Assembly (NCBI RefSeq): GCF_000275825.1
Contig: NZ_JH719942.1
Span: forward strand, 230,978 to 289,008
Direction: 5' to 3'
From: Saprospira grandis DSM 2844
Lineage (GTDB): Bacteria; Bacteroidota; Bacteroidia; Chitinophagales; Saprospiraceae
Length of the DNA stretch: 58,031 nucleotides
This document shows, in pieces, positions 33,901-41,770 of this stretch. The number at the start of each line of letters is the position of its first letter. Position 1 is the stretch's first letter. The translations under genes and the position numbers were made by a program. The notes beneath the pieces are model-generated. The model was not told the DNA's origin. It made no database searches and saw only the letters and a list, made by a program, of their open reading frames with translations.

Positions 33901-36900
33901 TGATGTAGGCTGTACAGATACGATTTCAGTCCGTATTCAAGAACCAGCCCCCTTAAGCGCTGGCATTAGTATCGACCAAGACTATAATGGTAGTCCCATC
34001 TCTTGCTTTGGAGTCGCTGATGCAGCCCTTAGTGCAACAGTAACTGGGGGAACGGCCAACTATAACTACAACTGGAGCACAGGAGCAAGCAGCAATAGCC
34101 TCAACGGATTGGCAGCAGGGAGTTATAGCCTTACGGTTAGCGACCAGAATGGCTGCCAAGACAGCAGCCGCATTAACCTACAAGCCCCCGACTCTATTCA
34201 GCTGAATATAGATACCCTTAGCTTCTATAATGGCTATACAGTATCTTGTGCTTCAGCAACAGACGGACAACTAGAAGCCAGTTATAGTGGCGGCTGGGGC
34301 AGCCTTCAAGGCCAATGGAGCAATGGCAGTAGCCAAGCCCTACAAAACAGCCTAGCTGCAGGCAATTATTGCTTTAGCCTGACCGATATCAATGGCTGTC
34401 AGGCGAGTAGCTGTGTCTTGCTTACGGCCCCCGACACCCTACTACTAGATAGTGTACAACAACAAAACATCATCTGTGCAGGCCAACAGAATGGCGAATT
34501 AAGCATCTTTATGCAAGGCGGTTTGCCTCCCTACAGCTACCTTTGGTCCAATGGCCAAAGCAGTAGCCATATTAGTAACTTGGCAGCCGGAAACTACCAG
34601 CTTACAGTCACCGATGCCAACGGCTGTAACTGGCTAGGCAACTGGAGTATTACAGAGCCTACAGCTTTGGTCCTACAACTAGATGCCGACTCTGTCCGCT
34701 GTAATGGCGGAGCAGACGGAAGTATCTCTGCCCTAGTGAGTGGAGGCATTGCGCCTTATAGCTATCTTTGGTCCAATGGCCAAAGCAGTAGTAGTATCAA
34801 CAACCTAGCAGCAGGCCCCTACCAACTTACGGTCACCGATGCCTATGGCTGTAGTATTGTTGCTTCGGCCCTTGTACAAGAGCCAGCCAATGCCGTTATT
34901 GCCAATGTATTGAGCAGCCAAAATCCAAGTTGTGACCAAGGAACAGATGGTTGGATCGATGCCGATGCCCAAGGGGGAACCCCCAACTACAGTTTCCTTT
35001 GGTCTACAGGAGATACAACAGAGGACCTCCAACAATTGGCGGCAGGGAGCTATAGCCTTACCGCTACCGATGCTCGGGGCTGTCAGGCCACAACGAGCAT
35101 ACAACTGATTGCCCCCTCGGCTATACAGCCCAGTATTAGTGTATATAGTAATTATCATGGGGCCAGTATTAGCTGTGCAGGCGCTAGTGATGGGGCCCTT
35201 ACCGCCCAAGCGCAGGGCGGAACCGCCCCTTACCTCATCAGTTGGTCTACTGGCGAGAATACGGCCCTAATTCAGAATCTCTCTGCAGGCTGGTATACGG
35301 TTAGCTTTAGTGATGCCAATGGCTGTACCGCTGTTGATAGTATAGAACTTACAGCGCCTTTGGCCCTTGCAGCCCAACAAACAGTTAGTGCGGCTAGCTG
35401 TGCCAATAGCTGCGATGGACAAATTGTCTATCAAGCAGTAGCAGGCACCGGAACCCTAGGCCAAAATGGCTATGAATACCGCCTTTTGGGCCCCAACCAA
35501 AACGGCCAGCTCTTTGGCCCCAATAACAACTGGAGCAACCTCTGCGCAGGCTGGTATGTCGTTCAGTTGAGAGATGGAAACGGTTGCCAAATTCAAGATA
35601 GCATAGAGATTACGGCACCTGCCCCCCTACAACTACAGCTTAGCTCAAATGACCCTAGTTGCTTTAATGGCAACGATGGAAGCCTAACGGCTTTAGCCAC
35701 AGGCGGAACAGCTCCCTATACTTACCTTTGGTCCAATGGACAAACAACAGCTACGGCCACTAACTTATCCGCAGGAAGTTATAGCCTGAGCCTAACTGAT
35801 GCCAATGGCTGTAGTTTGGTCCAAACAACTAGCTTACATAGCCCTTTTCCCCTAGCCATCAACTTTCAAGTAGATTCGGCCAGTTGTGCGGGCAGTAGCG
35901 ATGGGGCCATTTTAGCTATTGCAACTGGCGGAACTGCCCCCTATAGCTACCTTTGGTCCAATGGCCAAATGGGCCGGCAAGCCCGAGGCTTAACCGCAGG
36001 CAACTACCAATTGACGATTAACGATGCCCAAGGCTGCCCCTTTACAGCAAGTACTACAGTAGAAGAACCTAGCCCCTTGCAAATTCAATTGCAGAGCAGC
36101 AATCCCAACTGCCAAGGACAAAACTCTGGAACGGCCACAGTGGTCGCTACAGGCGGAACTGCCCCCTATACTTACCTTTGGTCCAATGGACAAACAACAG
36201 CTACCGCCACTAACCTAGCGGCTGGCAGCTATCAATTGATTGTAACCGACGCCAAGGGCTGTCAGCAGAATGCTAGCGTTCAATTGAGCCAAGCCACCGG
36301 CTTGGGCCTAGCCATTAACCAACTGCAGGCGCCTAGCTGCCATAATGCAGCCGATGGGAAACTAGAAGCGGTAGTAGTGGGCGGAACAGCCCCCTACCAA
36401 TATAACTGGTCTAATGGCAGCAGTACCGCCAATGCCAATAACTTGGCGGCGGGCTGGTATAGCCTGACGGTTAGCGATGCTGGCGGCTGTCAGCTGGTCG
36501 ATAGTTTTGAACTTTTGGCTCCCGCCGCCCTACAGCTAAGCCTGAGCAGTCAGGCAGCGGGCTGTTTGCAGGGAGCAGATGGAGAAGCTACTGCTAGCGT
36601 ACAAGGCGGAACCCTTCCCTACAGCTTCCTTTGGTCCAATGGCGCCCAAACGCAGCAAGTGACAGGCTTGGCCGCAGGCAACTACCAACTTACCGTTACC
36701 GATGCTAATGGTTGTAGCGTTCTGGGCCAAGTGGTTGTTGATGAGCCAGCTAGCGGCTTGGTAGGCTATATCAATGTACAAGATGCGCTTTGCCAAAATG
36801 GAGCATCAGGCCAACTTACAGCCATTATTAGTGGAGGTACCCCCTTGGCCAATGGCGACTACAGTTATAGTTGGTCCAATGGAGGCAGTACGGCTATTCT

Positions 36901-38458
36901 CTCTAATCTTAGCGCTGGAAACTATAGCCTTACGGCTAGCGATGCCAATGGTTGTACCCTGAGTCTAAGCGCCCAAGTGGACGAGCCCACGGCCATACAA
37001 CTGACCTTAGTGAGTAGCCAAGATCCTCGCTGTGCAGGCGAGCTAACTGGCCAAGCCCAACTACAGGCTAGCGGCGGAACTTCGCCCTTGAGCTATCAGT
37101 GGTCCGATGGACAAACTGCTCCCACGGCCCAAAACTTAGGGGCAGGAAGCTATAGCGTGACCGTAACGGATAGACATGGATGTACAGCTGATTTATCGGT
37201 CCAAATTATAGATCCAGCTCCGCTACAACTGAATATGCAATTGAATATGCCCGCCTGTGCTGGAGGCGATGATGGCAGCATTAGCTATCAATCTTCTTCG
37301 GTTCCCATCAATGCCTTTCTTTGGTCCAATGGCCAAGTTGGCCAGCCTTTGACGGGCTTGGCTTCGGGGATTTATAATTTGACGGTGGTGGATCAAAATG
37401 GTTGTAGTTCGGACTTCCAATATGTTTTGGGTGGACCGCCTGCTTTGGGCCTGAGCCTCAAGCCGCAAAGCAATATTCGCTGTGCAGGAGAGCTAAGCGC
37501 TAGTGTAGAAGCCTTGGCGAGCTCGGGCACTGCCCCCTACAACTATCTTTGGTCCAATGGCGATACCCAATCTTTGGCCCAAAACCTAGGGGCGGCTTGG
37601 TATGCCGTGACCGCCACCGATGCCAATGGTTGCCAGCAAACAGACAGCATTCAGTTTGTGGATCCCGCTCCGCTGGAGCTATCGGCAGAGGTTGATTCTG
37701 TGCGCTGTTTGGGCCAAAGCAATGGAAGTATCTTGGCCTTGGCTCAGGGTGGTTCTACTGCATTGGGCGGCTATAGTTACAGTTTAGATAGTATAAATTG
37801 GCAGGCTTCGCCTTTCTTCCCGAACTTGGCGGCTTCTGATTATAGCATTTACCTAAGAGATGCCAACGATTGTGTGGCCGATACTTTGGTGGCGGTAGAA
37901 GCGGGCTTGCCCTTCTTCTTACAGCAATTTGGTCCCAATGATACGACCTTGGTCTATGGCGACAGTTTGTTGCTTTATGCCTTGCTCAATGATAGTTTGG
38001 GGGTTAGCTTCAGTTGGAGCGAAAGCCTGAACAATCAATTATTGAGCGATAGCAGTTATCAGCTATGGGTGCAGCCTTTTGATCGGGCGATTTATGAATT
38101 TGTGGCCCAAAATGAGCGCGGTTGTCGCTTAGACAGCAGCATTACGGTCTTTATTGACAAGCAGCGGATTGCGGCAGCCCCCAATGCCTTTACCCCAAAT
38201 AATGATGGGGCCAATGATCGCTTCTTTATTCAGGGCGATGAGCGCCTGCAGCTGGTCAAACTCTTTAGGGTTTATGACCGTTGGGGCGAGTTGGTCTTTG
38301 AGGGCCAAAACCTAGCCCCCAATGATCCACAGGCGGGTTGGGATGGCCAATTTAAGGGCCGACCGATGAACTCTGGGGTTTATGCTTGGTATGCCGAACT
38401 AGAATTTATAGATGGCCATATTTTGGTCTTAAAGGGCAGCATTCAGCTCTTGCGATAA
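27941..38458 (+). CDS. Giant secreted SprB-repeat adhesin with T9SS type B sorting domain (3505 aa)
   Basis: A signal peptide (MRHIYLFGLLFLCGWSLQAQ) leads into a unique region (~20-155), then eight tandem domains of about 150 residues (~158-1380), each running ICNA..LG .. FC(A).. EP.P .. VWFSF.AP .. D.QLA.Y .. SC.G.L .. C L.PG.TYF..VDG .. F.LE, plus two divergent ones to ~1690. Residues ~1690-3320 are about twenty SprB-type repeats (GGTAPYTYLWSNGQ ... L.AG.Y.LTVTDANGC). The last ~90 residues (APNAFTPNNDGANDRF ... VYDRWGELVFEG ... WDGQFKGRPMNSGVY) are the CHU/gliding-type C-terminal domain that directs type IX secretion. SprB in flavobacteria is the mobile gliding adhesin; a surface adhesion role is inferred. 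Single gene, own terminator. Confidence 0.95.
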   Translation: MRHIYLFGLLFLCGWSLQAQVRLEVIINSGTAGTSCTDGIFGGSPDPQWRVNVESQGWTTYPQSGACFTDAPNRQYDEEFICATDYPANIQLCFRAFEDDGAACVVDQTCLAQICQNFATPAPGTSLNYSLSIPNCCGNSSWGQVDFTIRATGSFVNAGQAYDQICNAINLGTLNSNSSIGDNGLSNYGNFCATNTLEPSPWGNANEQGVWFQFTTGPNPSASLRFEAISDPQNLGDGIDLQLALYESSNGSCNGALSLVAEDYQGAGALYDEEMSVECLQPNTTYFLLVDGEDSGIPFTDGGQGYFGLEIFDLGVQQSADSICAASHLGPVPTGGQVQTNALSQSNLCASNANEPVPGNWSNEQGVWFSFEAPASGHVIIEANSDQPAPFGTDAVDLQLALYSSSTNNCTGSLSEIASDYDPTGFGEELDVRCLEAGRIYYVMVDGSTLNIDGIFDLEVRDGGIPPAPNDEICNAIALGAPAPGSSVGLTDQNNYCADNLFEPIPNNWGNDRGVWYTFVAPPSGKVEIRAENQSFFGSDQIDLQLVVYDAANQSCTDPLTEIQSEHEGIGVLWDEDMEVECLTPGRTYFLMVDGEGALFDPDLQEGIFDLEVYGDPRDPPATNDDPCNAIYLGDPTGGQIGTSPGPQHGSQNNFCATGAGEPNPGAFNPNQTVWYTFTAPASGNVEIELSSDDPLNGVDPIDLQVAVWEAASCTGSWREMNSGDDLVVFDLDLEVYCLNPGQIYYVQVNGADLAILDPEEGYFDITITEIPPIPVAPNNLICNAIPLGDPFTNGPQSIMNQHNLCADAIGDPNPDDFDADQTVWYSFTTPATGGPYAVDISATTSTPFSSQDAIDIQLAVFESSNNSCTGILSEIESDYDPGFFDEDMDVQCLDAGKTYFIMVDGSFLDVQGYFDLTISQAPSVPIPTNDLICNAEALGAVPIGGSINNNINYSNFCAETEPGEPSPFNIEQTVWFSFQAPTHAGASASSEVSIRLESDPNNQGNGVDLQLAVYRSSNGSCTGNLQLLEEGVDNPTLSFDAEVNLTCLLPGETYWVQVDGSLIDVEGYFTIEIEDDGAGAFPANDNICNATPLGAVPNGGSINNNISYNNYCATVEPNEPNPSAFAADETVWFSFEAPTSGNISISLESDPANLGDNPNLQLALWYSPGGTCAGPWLEMGSDYDPLLNDESMSITCLVPGATYYLQVDGQEDYFGVEEGYFTIEIEDDGGSTTFPYNNNICDAYDFGLPTGSFATLGNETNECANVELGEPGLGGYAEHTVWYQFTAPPSGRVEVEVESNDPIFGIDPEVYIFGSSSNSCTGQLSLSDGSNLPTAIITENVEATCLTPGNIYFIQVDGEGLNREGEFSIRVRDMEPLFGTGQPNDPEPINNYCQNAINLPVQSESCTNGSGSWNSYNYGVPTASQATSCGQNCGETWYSFTMPTSGVALVEGNDDGISSSSPIGDFSDLVVVAYTGGCGNLQQIACGSGGLSGDVGFEIAAPPGSQVLLQVFNDGGDDDNENFELCISEGCGADNCLNAIAYPIQPNVPYCFNTASATGEGVAGGAPGYFECGEGDDPEHSLYYYFVSDCNGSAVTLSIINATSSGNCIGGTVPGDGFNISFFQDSSPCDNNPDVLVDCQSFNSCMTQPINWSFTYNNLQPNTPYIVQIDGGFNFLGGSNNGTFMIQTTTSPVAMPTATPSGCGSNNGTATATTVGGTPPFSFQWSNGAVDSIITNLSPGWYTVTVTSSGPGGCSAIDSVFVDSTNALGLQLASQRDESCLASCDGSATVLPLSGLAINYNYLWDAAAGSQTTATASGLCAGSYSVTVSSNNGCQDSMTVQIGSPSPVQATLVNGSLPQCPGLCDGSAAITATGGSISTDYYYQWSHGDSTSLVTNLCAGNYNVTISDRNGCYDTLQLNIPVPPSPIQISLLANQDLSCAGDSSGAFSLTAAGGQAPYTYIMAGDSNQTGQFSALAAGNYLVQVIDDVGCTDTISVRIQEPAPLSAGISIDQDYNGSPISCFGVADAALSATVTGGTANYNYNWSTGASSNSLNGLAAGSYSLTVSDQNGCQDSSRINLQAPDSIQLNIDTLSFYNGYTVSCASATDGQLEASYSGGWGSLQGQWSNGSSQALQNSLAAGNYCFSLTDINGCQASSCVLLTAPDTLLLDSVQQQNIICAGQQNGELSIFMQGGLPPYSYLWSNGQSSSHISNLAAGNYQLTVTDANGCNWLGNWSITEPTALVLQLDADSVRCNGGADGSISALVSGGIAPYSYLWSNGQSSSSINNLAAGPYQLTVTDAYGCSIVASALVQEPANAVIANVLSSQNPSCDQGTDGWIDADAQGGTPNYSFLWSTGDTTEDLQQLAAGSYSLTATDARGCQATTSIQLIAPSAIQPSISVYSNYHGASISCAGASDGALTAQAQGGTAPYLISWSTGENTALIQNLSAGWYTVSFSDANGCTAVDSIELTAPLALAAQQTVSAASCANSCDGQIVYQAVAGTGTLGQNGYEYRLLGPNQNGQLFGPNNNWSNLCAGWYVVQLRDGNGCQIQDSIEITAPAPLQLQLSSNDPSCFNGNDGSLTALATGGTAPYTYLWSNGQTTATATNLSAGSYSLSLTDANGCSLVQTTSLHSPFPLAINFQVDSASCAGSSDGAILAIATGGTAPYSYLWSNGQMGRQARGLTAGNYQLTINDAQGCPFTASTTVEEPSPLQIQLQSSNPNCQGQNSGTATVVATGGTAPYTYLWSNGQTTATATNLAAGSYQLIVTDAKGCQQNASVQLSQATGLGLAINQLQAPSCHNAADGKLEAVVVGGTAPYQYNWSNGSSTANANNLAAGWYSLTVSDAGGCQLVDSFELLAPAALQLSLSSQAAGCLQGADGEATASVQGGTLPYSFLWSNGAQTQQVTGLAAGNYQLTVTDANGCSVLGQVVVDEPASGLVGYINVQDALCQNGASGQLTAIISGGTPLANGDYSYSWSNGGSTAILSNLSAGNYSLTASDANGCTLSLSAQVDEPTAIQLTLVSSQDPRCAGELTGQAQLQASGGTSPLSYQWSDGQTAPTAQNLGAGSYSVTVTDRHGCTADLSVQIIDPAPLQLNMQLNMPACAGGDDGSISYQSSSVPINAFLWSNGQVGQPLTGLASGIYNLTVVDQNGCSSDFQYVLGGPPALGLSLKPQSNIRCAGELSASVEALASSGTAPYNYLWSNGDTQSLAQNLGAAWYAVTATDANGCQQTDSIQFVDPAPLELSAEVDSVRCLGQSNGSILALAQGGSTALGGYSYSLDSINWQASPFFPNLAASDYSIYLRDANDCVADTLVAVEAGLPFFLQQFGPNDTTLVYGDSLLLYALLNDSLGVSFSWSESLNNQLLSDSSYQLWVQPFDRAIYEFVAQNERGCRLDSSITVFIDKQRIAAAPNAFTPNNDGANDRFFIQGDERLQLVKLFRVYDRWGELVFEGQNLAPNDPQAGWDGQFKGRPMNSGVYAWYAELEFIDGHILVLKGSIQLLR

Positions 38459-38467
38459 ATTTGAAAA

Positions 38468-38499
38468 GGGACTTTCCGTTAGGGAAGTCCTTTTTTTTG
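38468..38499 (+). terminator. Rho-independent terminator of the adhesin gene
   Basis: GGACTTTCC pairs with GGGAAGTCC (one wobble) and is followed by eight T. The T-run is at the same time the first part of the family A repeat at 38494. Confidence 0.85.
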
Positions 38500-38626
38500 G
38501 GGCCTCCCGCCTGCGGCGGGCGCTACGTTTCAGGGCTCGCAGGTCTGCTCGGCCCTGCGGCCTGACGGCCTTGGTCTGCGGCTAGGCCGCCCCCTTTCAC
38601 ATCGCTAGGCCTGCGGCCCTTCGGGC
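38494..38626 (+). repeat. Dispersed structured intergenic repeat, family A (plus)
   Basis: TTTTGGGGCCT, stem CCCGCC/GGCGGG, GCTACG, core CAGGGCTCGCAGGTCTGCTCGG, stem CGGCC-TGAC-GGCC, GGTCTG, stem GCGGC-TAG-GCCGC, CACATCGCTAGGCC. It overlaps the adhesin terminator T-run. Confidence 0.85.
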
Positions 38627-38699
38627 CTGTAGGACGCTATAAATTCTAGGCGGAATTGCTGGGCGGCCCTTAGGCCGCCACTCGCCCCTTGGGGTTTAC

Positions 38700-38826
38700 A
38701 ATCGGCCTAGGGGCCTGAAGGGGGGGCCGAAGGCCAGACCAAAGGCGAAACGAAGTGAAGCCTGAAGGGCCGAGCAGACCTGCGAGCCCCGCAAGGGCCC
38801 GGCCGCCGAAGGCGGCAGGCCCCTAA
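38700..38826 (-). repeat. Dispersed structured intergenic repeat, family A (minus)
   Basis: Minus copy: core AGGGCCGAGCAGACCTGCGAGC, stems GGCCGAAGGCC, AGGCGAAACGAAGTGAAGCCT and CCGCC/GGCGG, ending GGCCCCTAAAAAA. Inverted partner of the copy at 38494. The 75 bp between them hold only short GC palindromes (GGCGGCC/GGCCGCC). Confidence 0.85.
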
Positions 38827-38885
38827 AAAATAGCGACTTACTTATTTTGACTCCTTATAAATTTACTTTAATAGATTAAAAATTA

Positions 38886-38893
38886 TATTTTTG
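38886..38893 (+). promoter_or_regulatory. TAnnTTTG promoter element for mreB
   Basis: TATTTTTG, 79 bp before the mreB start. No convincing TTTG at the -33 position. Confidence 0.5.
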
Positions 38894-38971
38894 CGCCAAA
38901 GCTAAGCAAAGCCTAAAACACAAAGCCATTTTGCCCAACCTACTAGCCAAGTATAAAGCTTGCCACTCCTT

Positions 38972-40006
38972 ATGAAAAAATTCTTCAACTTCTTTACCCA
39001 AGAGATTGCGATCGACTTGGGGACTGCTAATACACTGATCATCCACAACGACCAAGTAGTTGTAGATGAGCCCTCTATTGTGGCCGTAGACCGCAATACC
39101 AATGACGTTATCGCTGTAGGAAAAAAAGCGATGATGATGCACGAAAAGACCCACCAAAAAATTAAGACGATTCGCCCATTGAAAGATGGGGTAATTGCTG
39201 ATTTTGAGGCGGCTGAGCGCATGATTCAGGGTTTGATTGATATGATTCCGAACCGCAGAAAACTGCTTCGGAGTATGCGCACCGTTATTTGTATTCCTTC
39301 GGGCATTACCGAGGTAGAAAAGCGGGCCGTATTTGATTCTGCCGAGCATGTGGGTTCTCGAGAAACCTACCTCATTCATGAGCCTATGGCGGCTGCTTTG
39401 GGGATTGGTTTGGACGTGACGGAGCCGGTTGGAAACATGATTATTGATATTGGGGGCGGAACGACGGAGATTGCCGTAATTGCCTTGGCCGGTATTGTTT
39501 GCGACCAATCTATCCGTACTGCTGGAGATGAATTTACCTTTGATATTGTGAACTATATGCGTCGGGAGCACAACCTATTGATTGGAGAGCGCACCGCCGA
39601 GCAGATTAAGATTCATGTAGGGGCTGCCGAGCAGAACCTAGAGGAGCCCCCTGCGGATTATCCGGTAAATGGCCGAGATTTGATGACAGGGATTCCCAAG
39701 CAGATTATGGTTTCTCATAAGGAGATTAGCCGTTGTTTGGATAAATCGGTGGCCAAAATTGAAGAGGCTATTTTGAAGGCCTTGGAGAGTACACCGCCAG
39801 AATTGGCGGCCGATATTTATCGGACGGGCCTCTATTTGACTGGTGGAGGAGCTCTTTTGCGCGGCTTGGACAACCGGATTAGCAAGAAGACCAAATTGCC
39901 GGTCCACATTGCGGAAGATCCGCTACGGGCGGTGGTCCGCGGAACGGGAATTGCCTTGCAGAACATTGCCAAATTCTCCTTCCTCATCTCTCAGAAAAGC
40001 CTCTAA
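38972..40006 (+). CDS. mreB: Rod shape-determining protein MreB
   Basis: 344 residues from the ATG at 38972 (MKKFFNFFTQEIAIDLGTANTLI); a TTG four codons earlier is less likely. The actin-like nucleotide-binding motifs are all visible: AIDLGTANTLI (phosphate 1), IDIGGGTTEIAVI (phosphate 2) and LTGGGALLRGLD (adenosine). MreB polymerises under the inner membrane and guides lateral cell wall synthesis. Length is normal for the family. mreC and mreD follow on the same strand, which fixes the identity. Confidence 0.97.
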   Translation: MKKFFNFFTQEIAIDLGTANTLIIHNDQVVVDEPSIVAVDRNTNDVIAVGKKAMMMHEKTHQKIKTIRPLKDGVIADFEAAERMIQGLIDMIPNRRKLLRSMRTVICIPSGITEVEKRAVFDSAEHVGSRETYLIHEPMAAALGIGLDVTEPVGNMIIDIGGGTTEIAVIALAGIVCDQSIRTAGDEFTFDIVNYMRREHNLLIGERTAEQIKIHVGAAEQNLEEPPADYPVNGRDLMTGIPKQIMVSHKEISRCLDKSVAKIEEAILKALESTPPELAADIYRTGLYLTGGGALLRGLDNRISKKTKLPVHIAEDPLRAVVRGTGIALQNIAKFSFLISQKSL

Positions 40007-40057
40007 ACCAGAGCTATAGCCGGGAAGGTATTATTATGGTGCCTTTCTAAAAATAAA

Positions 40058-40090
40058 GCGTGTCGGAGCGGTTAGGCTGGTCCGACACGC
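40058..40090 (+). promoter_or_regulatory. Strong hairpin between mreB and mreC
   Basis: GCGTGTCGGA (40058-40067) and TCCGACACGC (40081-40090) form a perfect 10-bp stem with a 13-nt loop. It is followed by CCTATTTATT rather than a clean T-run. It could partly terminate the mreB transcript or set the mreB:mreC ratio by protecting the mreB 3' end. Confidence 0.6.
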
Positions 40091-40111
40091 CCTATTTATT
40101 GCCCAACTATT

Positions 40112-40957
40112 ATGAATAAGTTTAGCCAGCTAATTATTCGTTATCATGGTGTTTTTGCCTTCTTCATTTTGGAGTTGATTGCGCTAAACTTTTACTTTAG
40201 CCAAAATTCTACGCCAGAGAAGACCGCCTTTTTGAGTTCTGCCAATCGGATGGTGGGCGGAATTTATGATTATCAGAATCGTTGGTCGCGCTATTGGAAC
40301 CTCTCTGCGGTAAATGATTCTTTGGCCCAAGAAAACGCCCGGCTCAAGATGCAGTTGCCTAGCACTACCTTTTCGCATTTGCTCGACTCTGCCACAGTGG
40401 GGGCCGATGACAGTTTGTCGGAGCAGCAGTATCATTATTTGGCCGCAACGGTGGTCAATAATAGTGTGCATCAGCAGAAAAATTACCTCACCTTGAACCG
40501 AGGCAGCAAGCATGGGCTGCGCAAGAATACGGCGGTTTTGGCCAATACCCAAGAAGGGGTGGTGGGCGTTATTCGGGCCGTTTCTACCCATTATGCTTTG
40601 GTCATGTCTATTATCAATACCGATAGCCGAATTAGCAGCCGAATTGGCCGCAACAACTACCTTGGCGTTTTGCGTTGGGATGGCCAAGACCCCCGCTATA
40701 TGCAGCTGCACGATATTCCCAAACATTTGGGCCTGCAAAAGGGCGATAGCGTATTGACCAGCGGCTTTTCTACGGTTTTTCCCAAAGATATTTTCTTGGG
40801 AAAAATTGATAGCTTTTATATAGAGCCAGGCAGTAACTTTTACAATATTTCGGTGCAGTTGGTCAATGACTTGGGCCAAGCCGATAAGGTATATATTGTA
40901 GACAATATTCTGAGAGACGAACAACTTGAATTAGAAGCTTCTATCCATGAGCAATAA
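40112..40957 (+). CDS. mreC: Rod shape-determining protein MreC
   Basis: 281 residues: a membrane anchor (residues ~15-33, FFILELIALNFYF), a short coiled coil (DSLAQENARLKMQL) and the periplasmic MreC beta domain (AATVVNNSVHQQKNYLTLNRG .. GVVGVIRAVS .. GDSVLTSGFSTVFPKDIFLG .. VDNIL). MreC links MreB to the wall synthesis enzymes in the periplasm. It overlaps mreD by 11 bp, so the two are translated together. Confidence 0.94.
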   Translation: MNKFSQLIIRYHGVFAFFILELIALNFYFSQNSTPEKTAFLSSANRMVGGIYDYQNRWSRYWNLSAVNDSLAQENARLKMQLPSTTFSHLLDSATVGADDSLSEQQYHYLAATVVNNSVHQQKNYLTLNRGSKHGLRKNTAVLANTQEGVVGVIRAVSTHYALVMSIINTDSRISSRIGRNNYLGVLRWDGQDPRYMQLHDIPKHLGLQKGDSVLTSGFSTVFPKDIFLGKIDSFYIEPGSNFYNISVQLVNDLGQADKVYIVDNILRDEQLELEASIHEQ

Positions 40958-41450
40958 CCTTTTTGGCATCAATATTTTCCGCTTTATCTTTGTTTTGTTG
41001 TTGCAGGGCCTGCTCTTCAAATATGTAGATTTTAAGCTGATTGATATTTACATTCATCCGCTTTTTGTGCTCTTGCTGCCCCTAGAAATCCCTATGGTCT
41101 TGGCCCTGATTTTGGCCTTTGCCCTGGGCCTGGGCGTCGATACTTTTCTCAATAGTTTTGGCTTGCATGCAGCCGTTATGGTGGCCTTGGCCTTTTTGCG
41201 CCCCCTCATTTGTGCCATCATAGAGCCTATTTCTGGCTATGAACCCGGCCAACTCCTAAGCAAAGAGAGCTTGGGCCGCAGCTGGATTATCCGCTATACC
41301 GCCCTGATGATGGGCGCCTACATGATTATGGCCACCCTACTAGAAGACCTGAGCTTCAGCTGGTTGTGGCTGGCTCGCTGTATTCTGAGCTTTATCATTT
41401 CCTCTCTTTTTGTACTGCTCTATCAGTTTATTTTTAGAATCAGGATCTAG
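40947..41450 (+). CDS. mreD: Rod shape-determining membrane protein MreD-like
   Basis: 167 residues with about five membrane segments (LLLQGLLFKYV, PLEIPMVLALILAFALGLGVD, AAVMVALAFLRPLI, LMMGAYMIMATLLE, FIISSLFVLLYQ). The sequence is poorly conserved across MreD proteins, so the call rests mainly on size, topology and the 11-bp overlap with mreC. The mrdA/rodA genes that often follow are not here; a repeat starts right at the stop codon. Confidence 0.85.
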   Translation: MSNNLFGINIFRFIFVLLLQGLLFKYVDFKLIDIYIHPLFVLLLPLEIPMVLALILAFALGLGVDTFLNSFGLHAAVMVALAFLRPLICAIIEPISGYEPGQLLSKESLGRSWIIRYTALMMGAYMIMATLLEDLSFSWLWLARCILSFIISSLFVLLYQFIFRIRI

Positions 41451-41570
41451 TTTTTTGGGGCCTGCCGCCTTTGGCGGCCGGGCCCTTGCGGGGCTCGCAA
41501 GTCTGCTCGGCCCTTCAGGCTTCACTTCGTTTCGCCTTCGGTCTGGCCTGCGGCCACCCCTTCAGGCCCC
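41451..41570 (+). repeat. Dispersed structured intergenic repeat, family A (plus)
   Basis: TTTTTTGGGGCCTGCC starts one base after the mreD stop. Stem CCGCC-TTT-GGCGG, core variant GGGGCTCGCAAGTCTGCTCGG, stem AGGCTTCACTTCGTTTCGCCT-like, GGTCTGGCC-TGC-GGCC, GGCCCCTAGGCC. Confidence 0.85.
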
Positions 41571-41654
41571 TAGGCCGATACTGTAGGTTGACACCTACAG
41601 CAAGAGCGGTATTGCTTCGCAATAATATATGAATGAGGATTGAAACCCCTCATG
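41571..41654 (+). repeat. Three-hairpin element with GGTTnnAACC loops, copy 1
   Basis: Hairpins CTGTAGGTT/ACCTACAG, ATTGC-TTC-GCAAT and GAGGATTGAAACCCCTC. The same series is found at 51604-51686, also directly after a family A copy. The rest of the gap up to 41770 shows nothing else. Confidence 0.75.
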
Positions 41655-41770
41655 ATTTTTGCTATAGCTAGTCGCTGCGCGCCTATAGGTCCAACTTAAA
41701 AGCGCTTGTTTCAAGAAAAATATTAAAATAAAAGCTTAGTTTTAATCAACTCACCAAAGCTTTTATTGTT

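Noticed and set aside
38960-38971. TTG start for mreB
   Set aside because: MKKFFNFFTQEIAIDLGTANT from 38972 is the standard MreB start.
38876-39571. 231-residue minus-strand ORF
   Set aside because: Antisense shadow of mreB.
40184-40924. 246-residue minus-strand ORF
   Set aside because: Antisense shadow of mreC.
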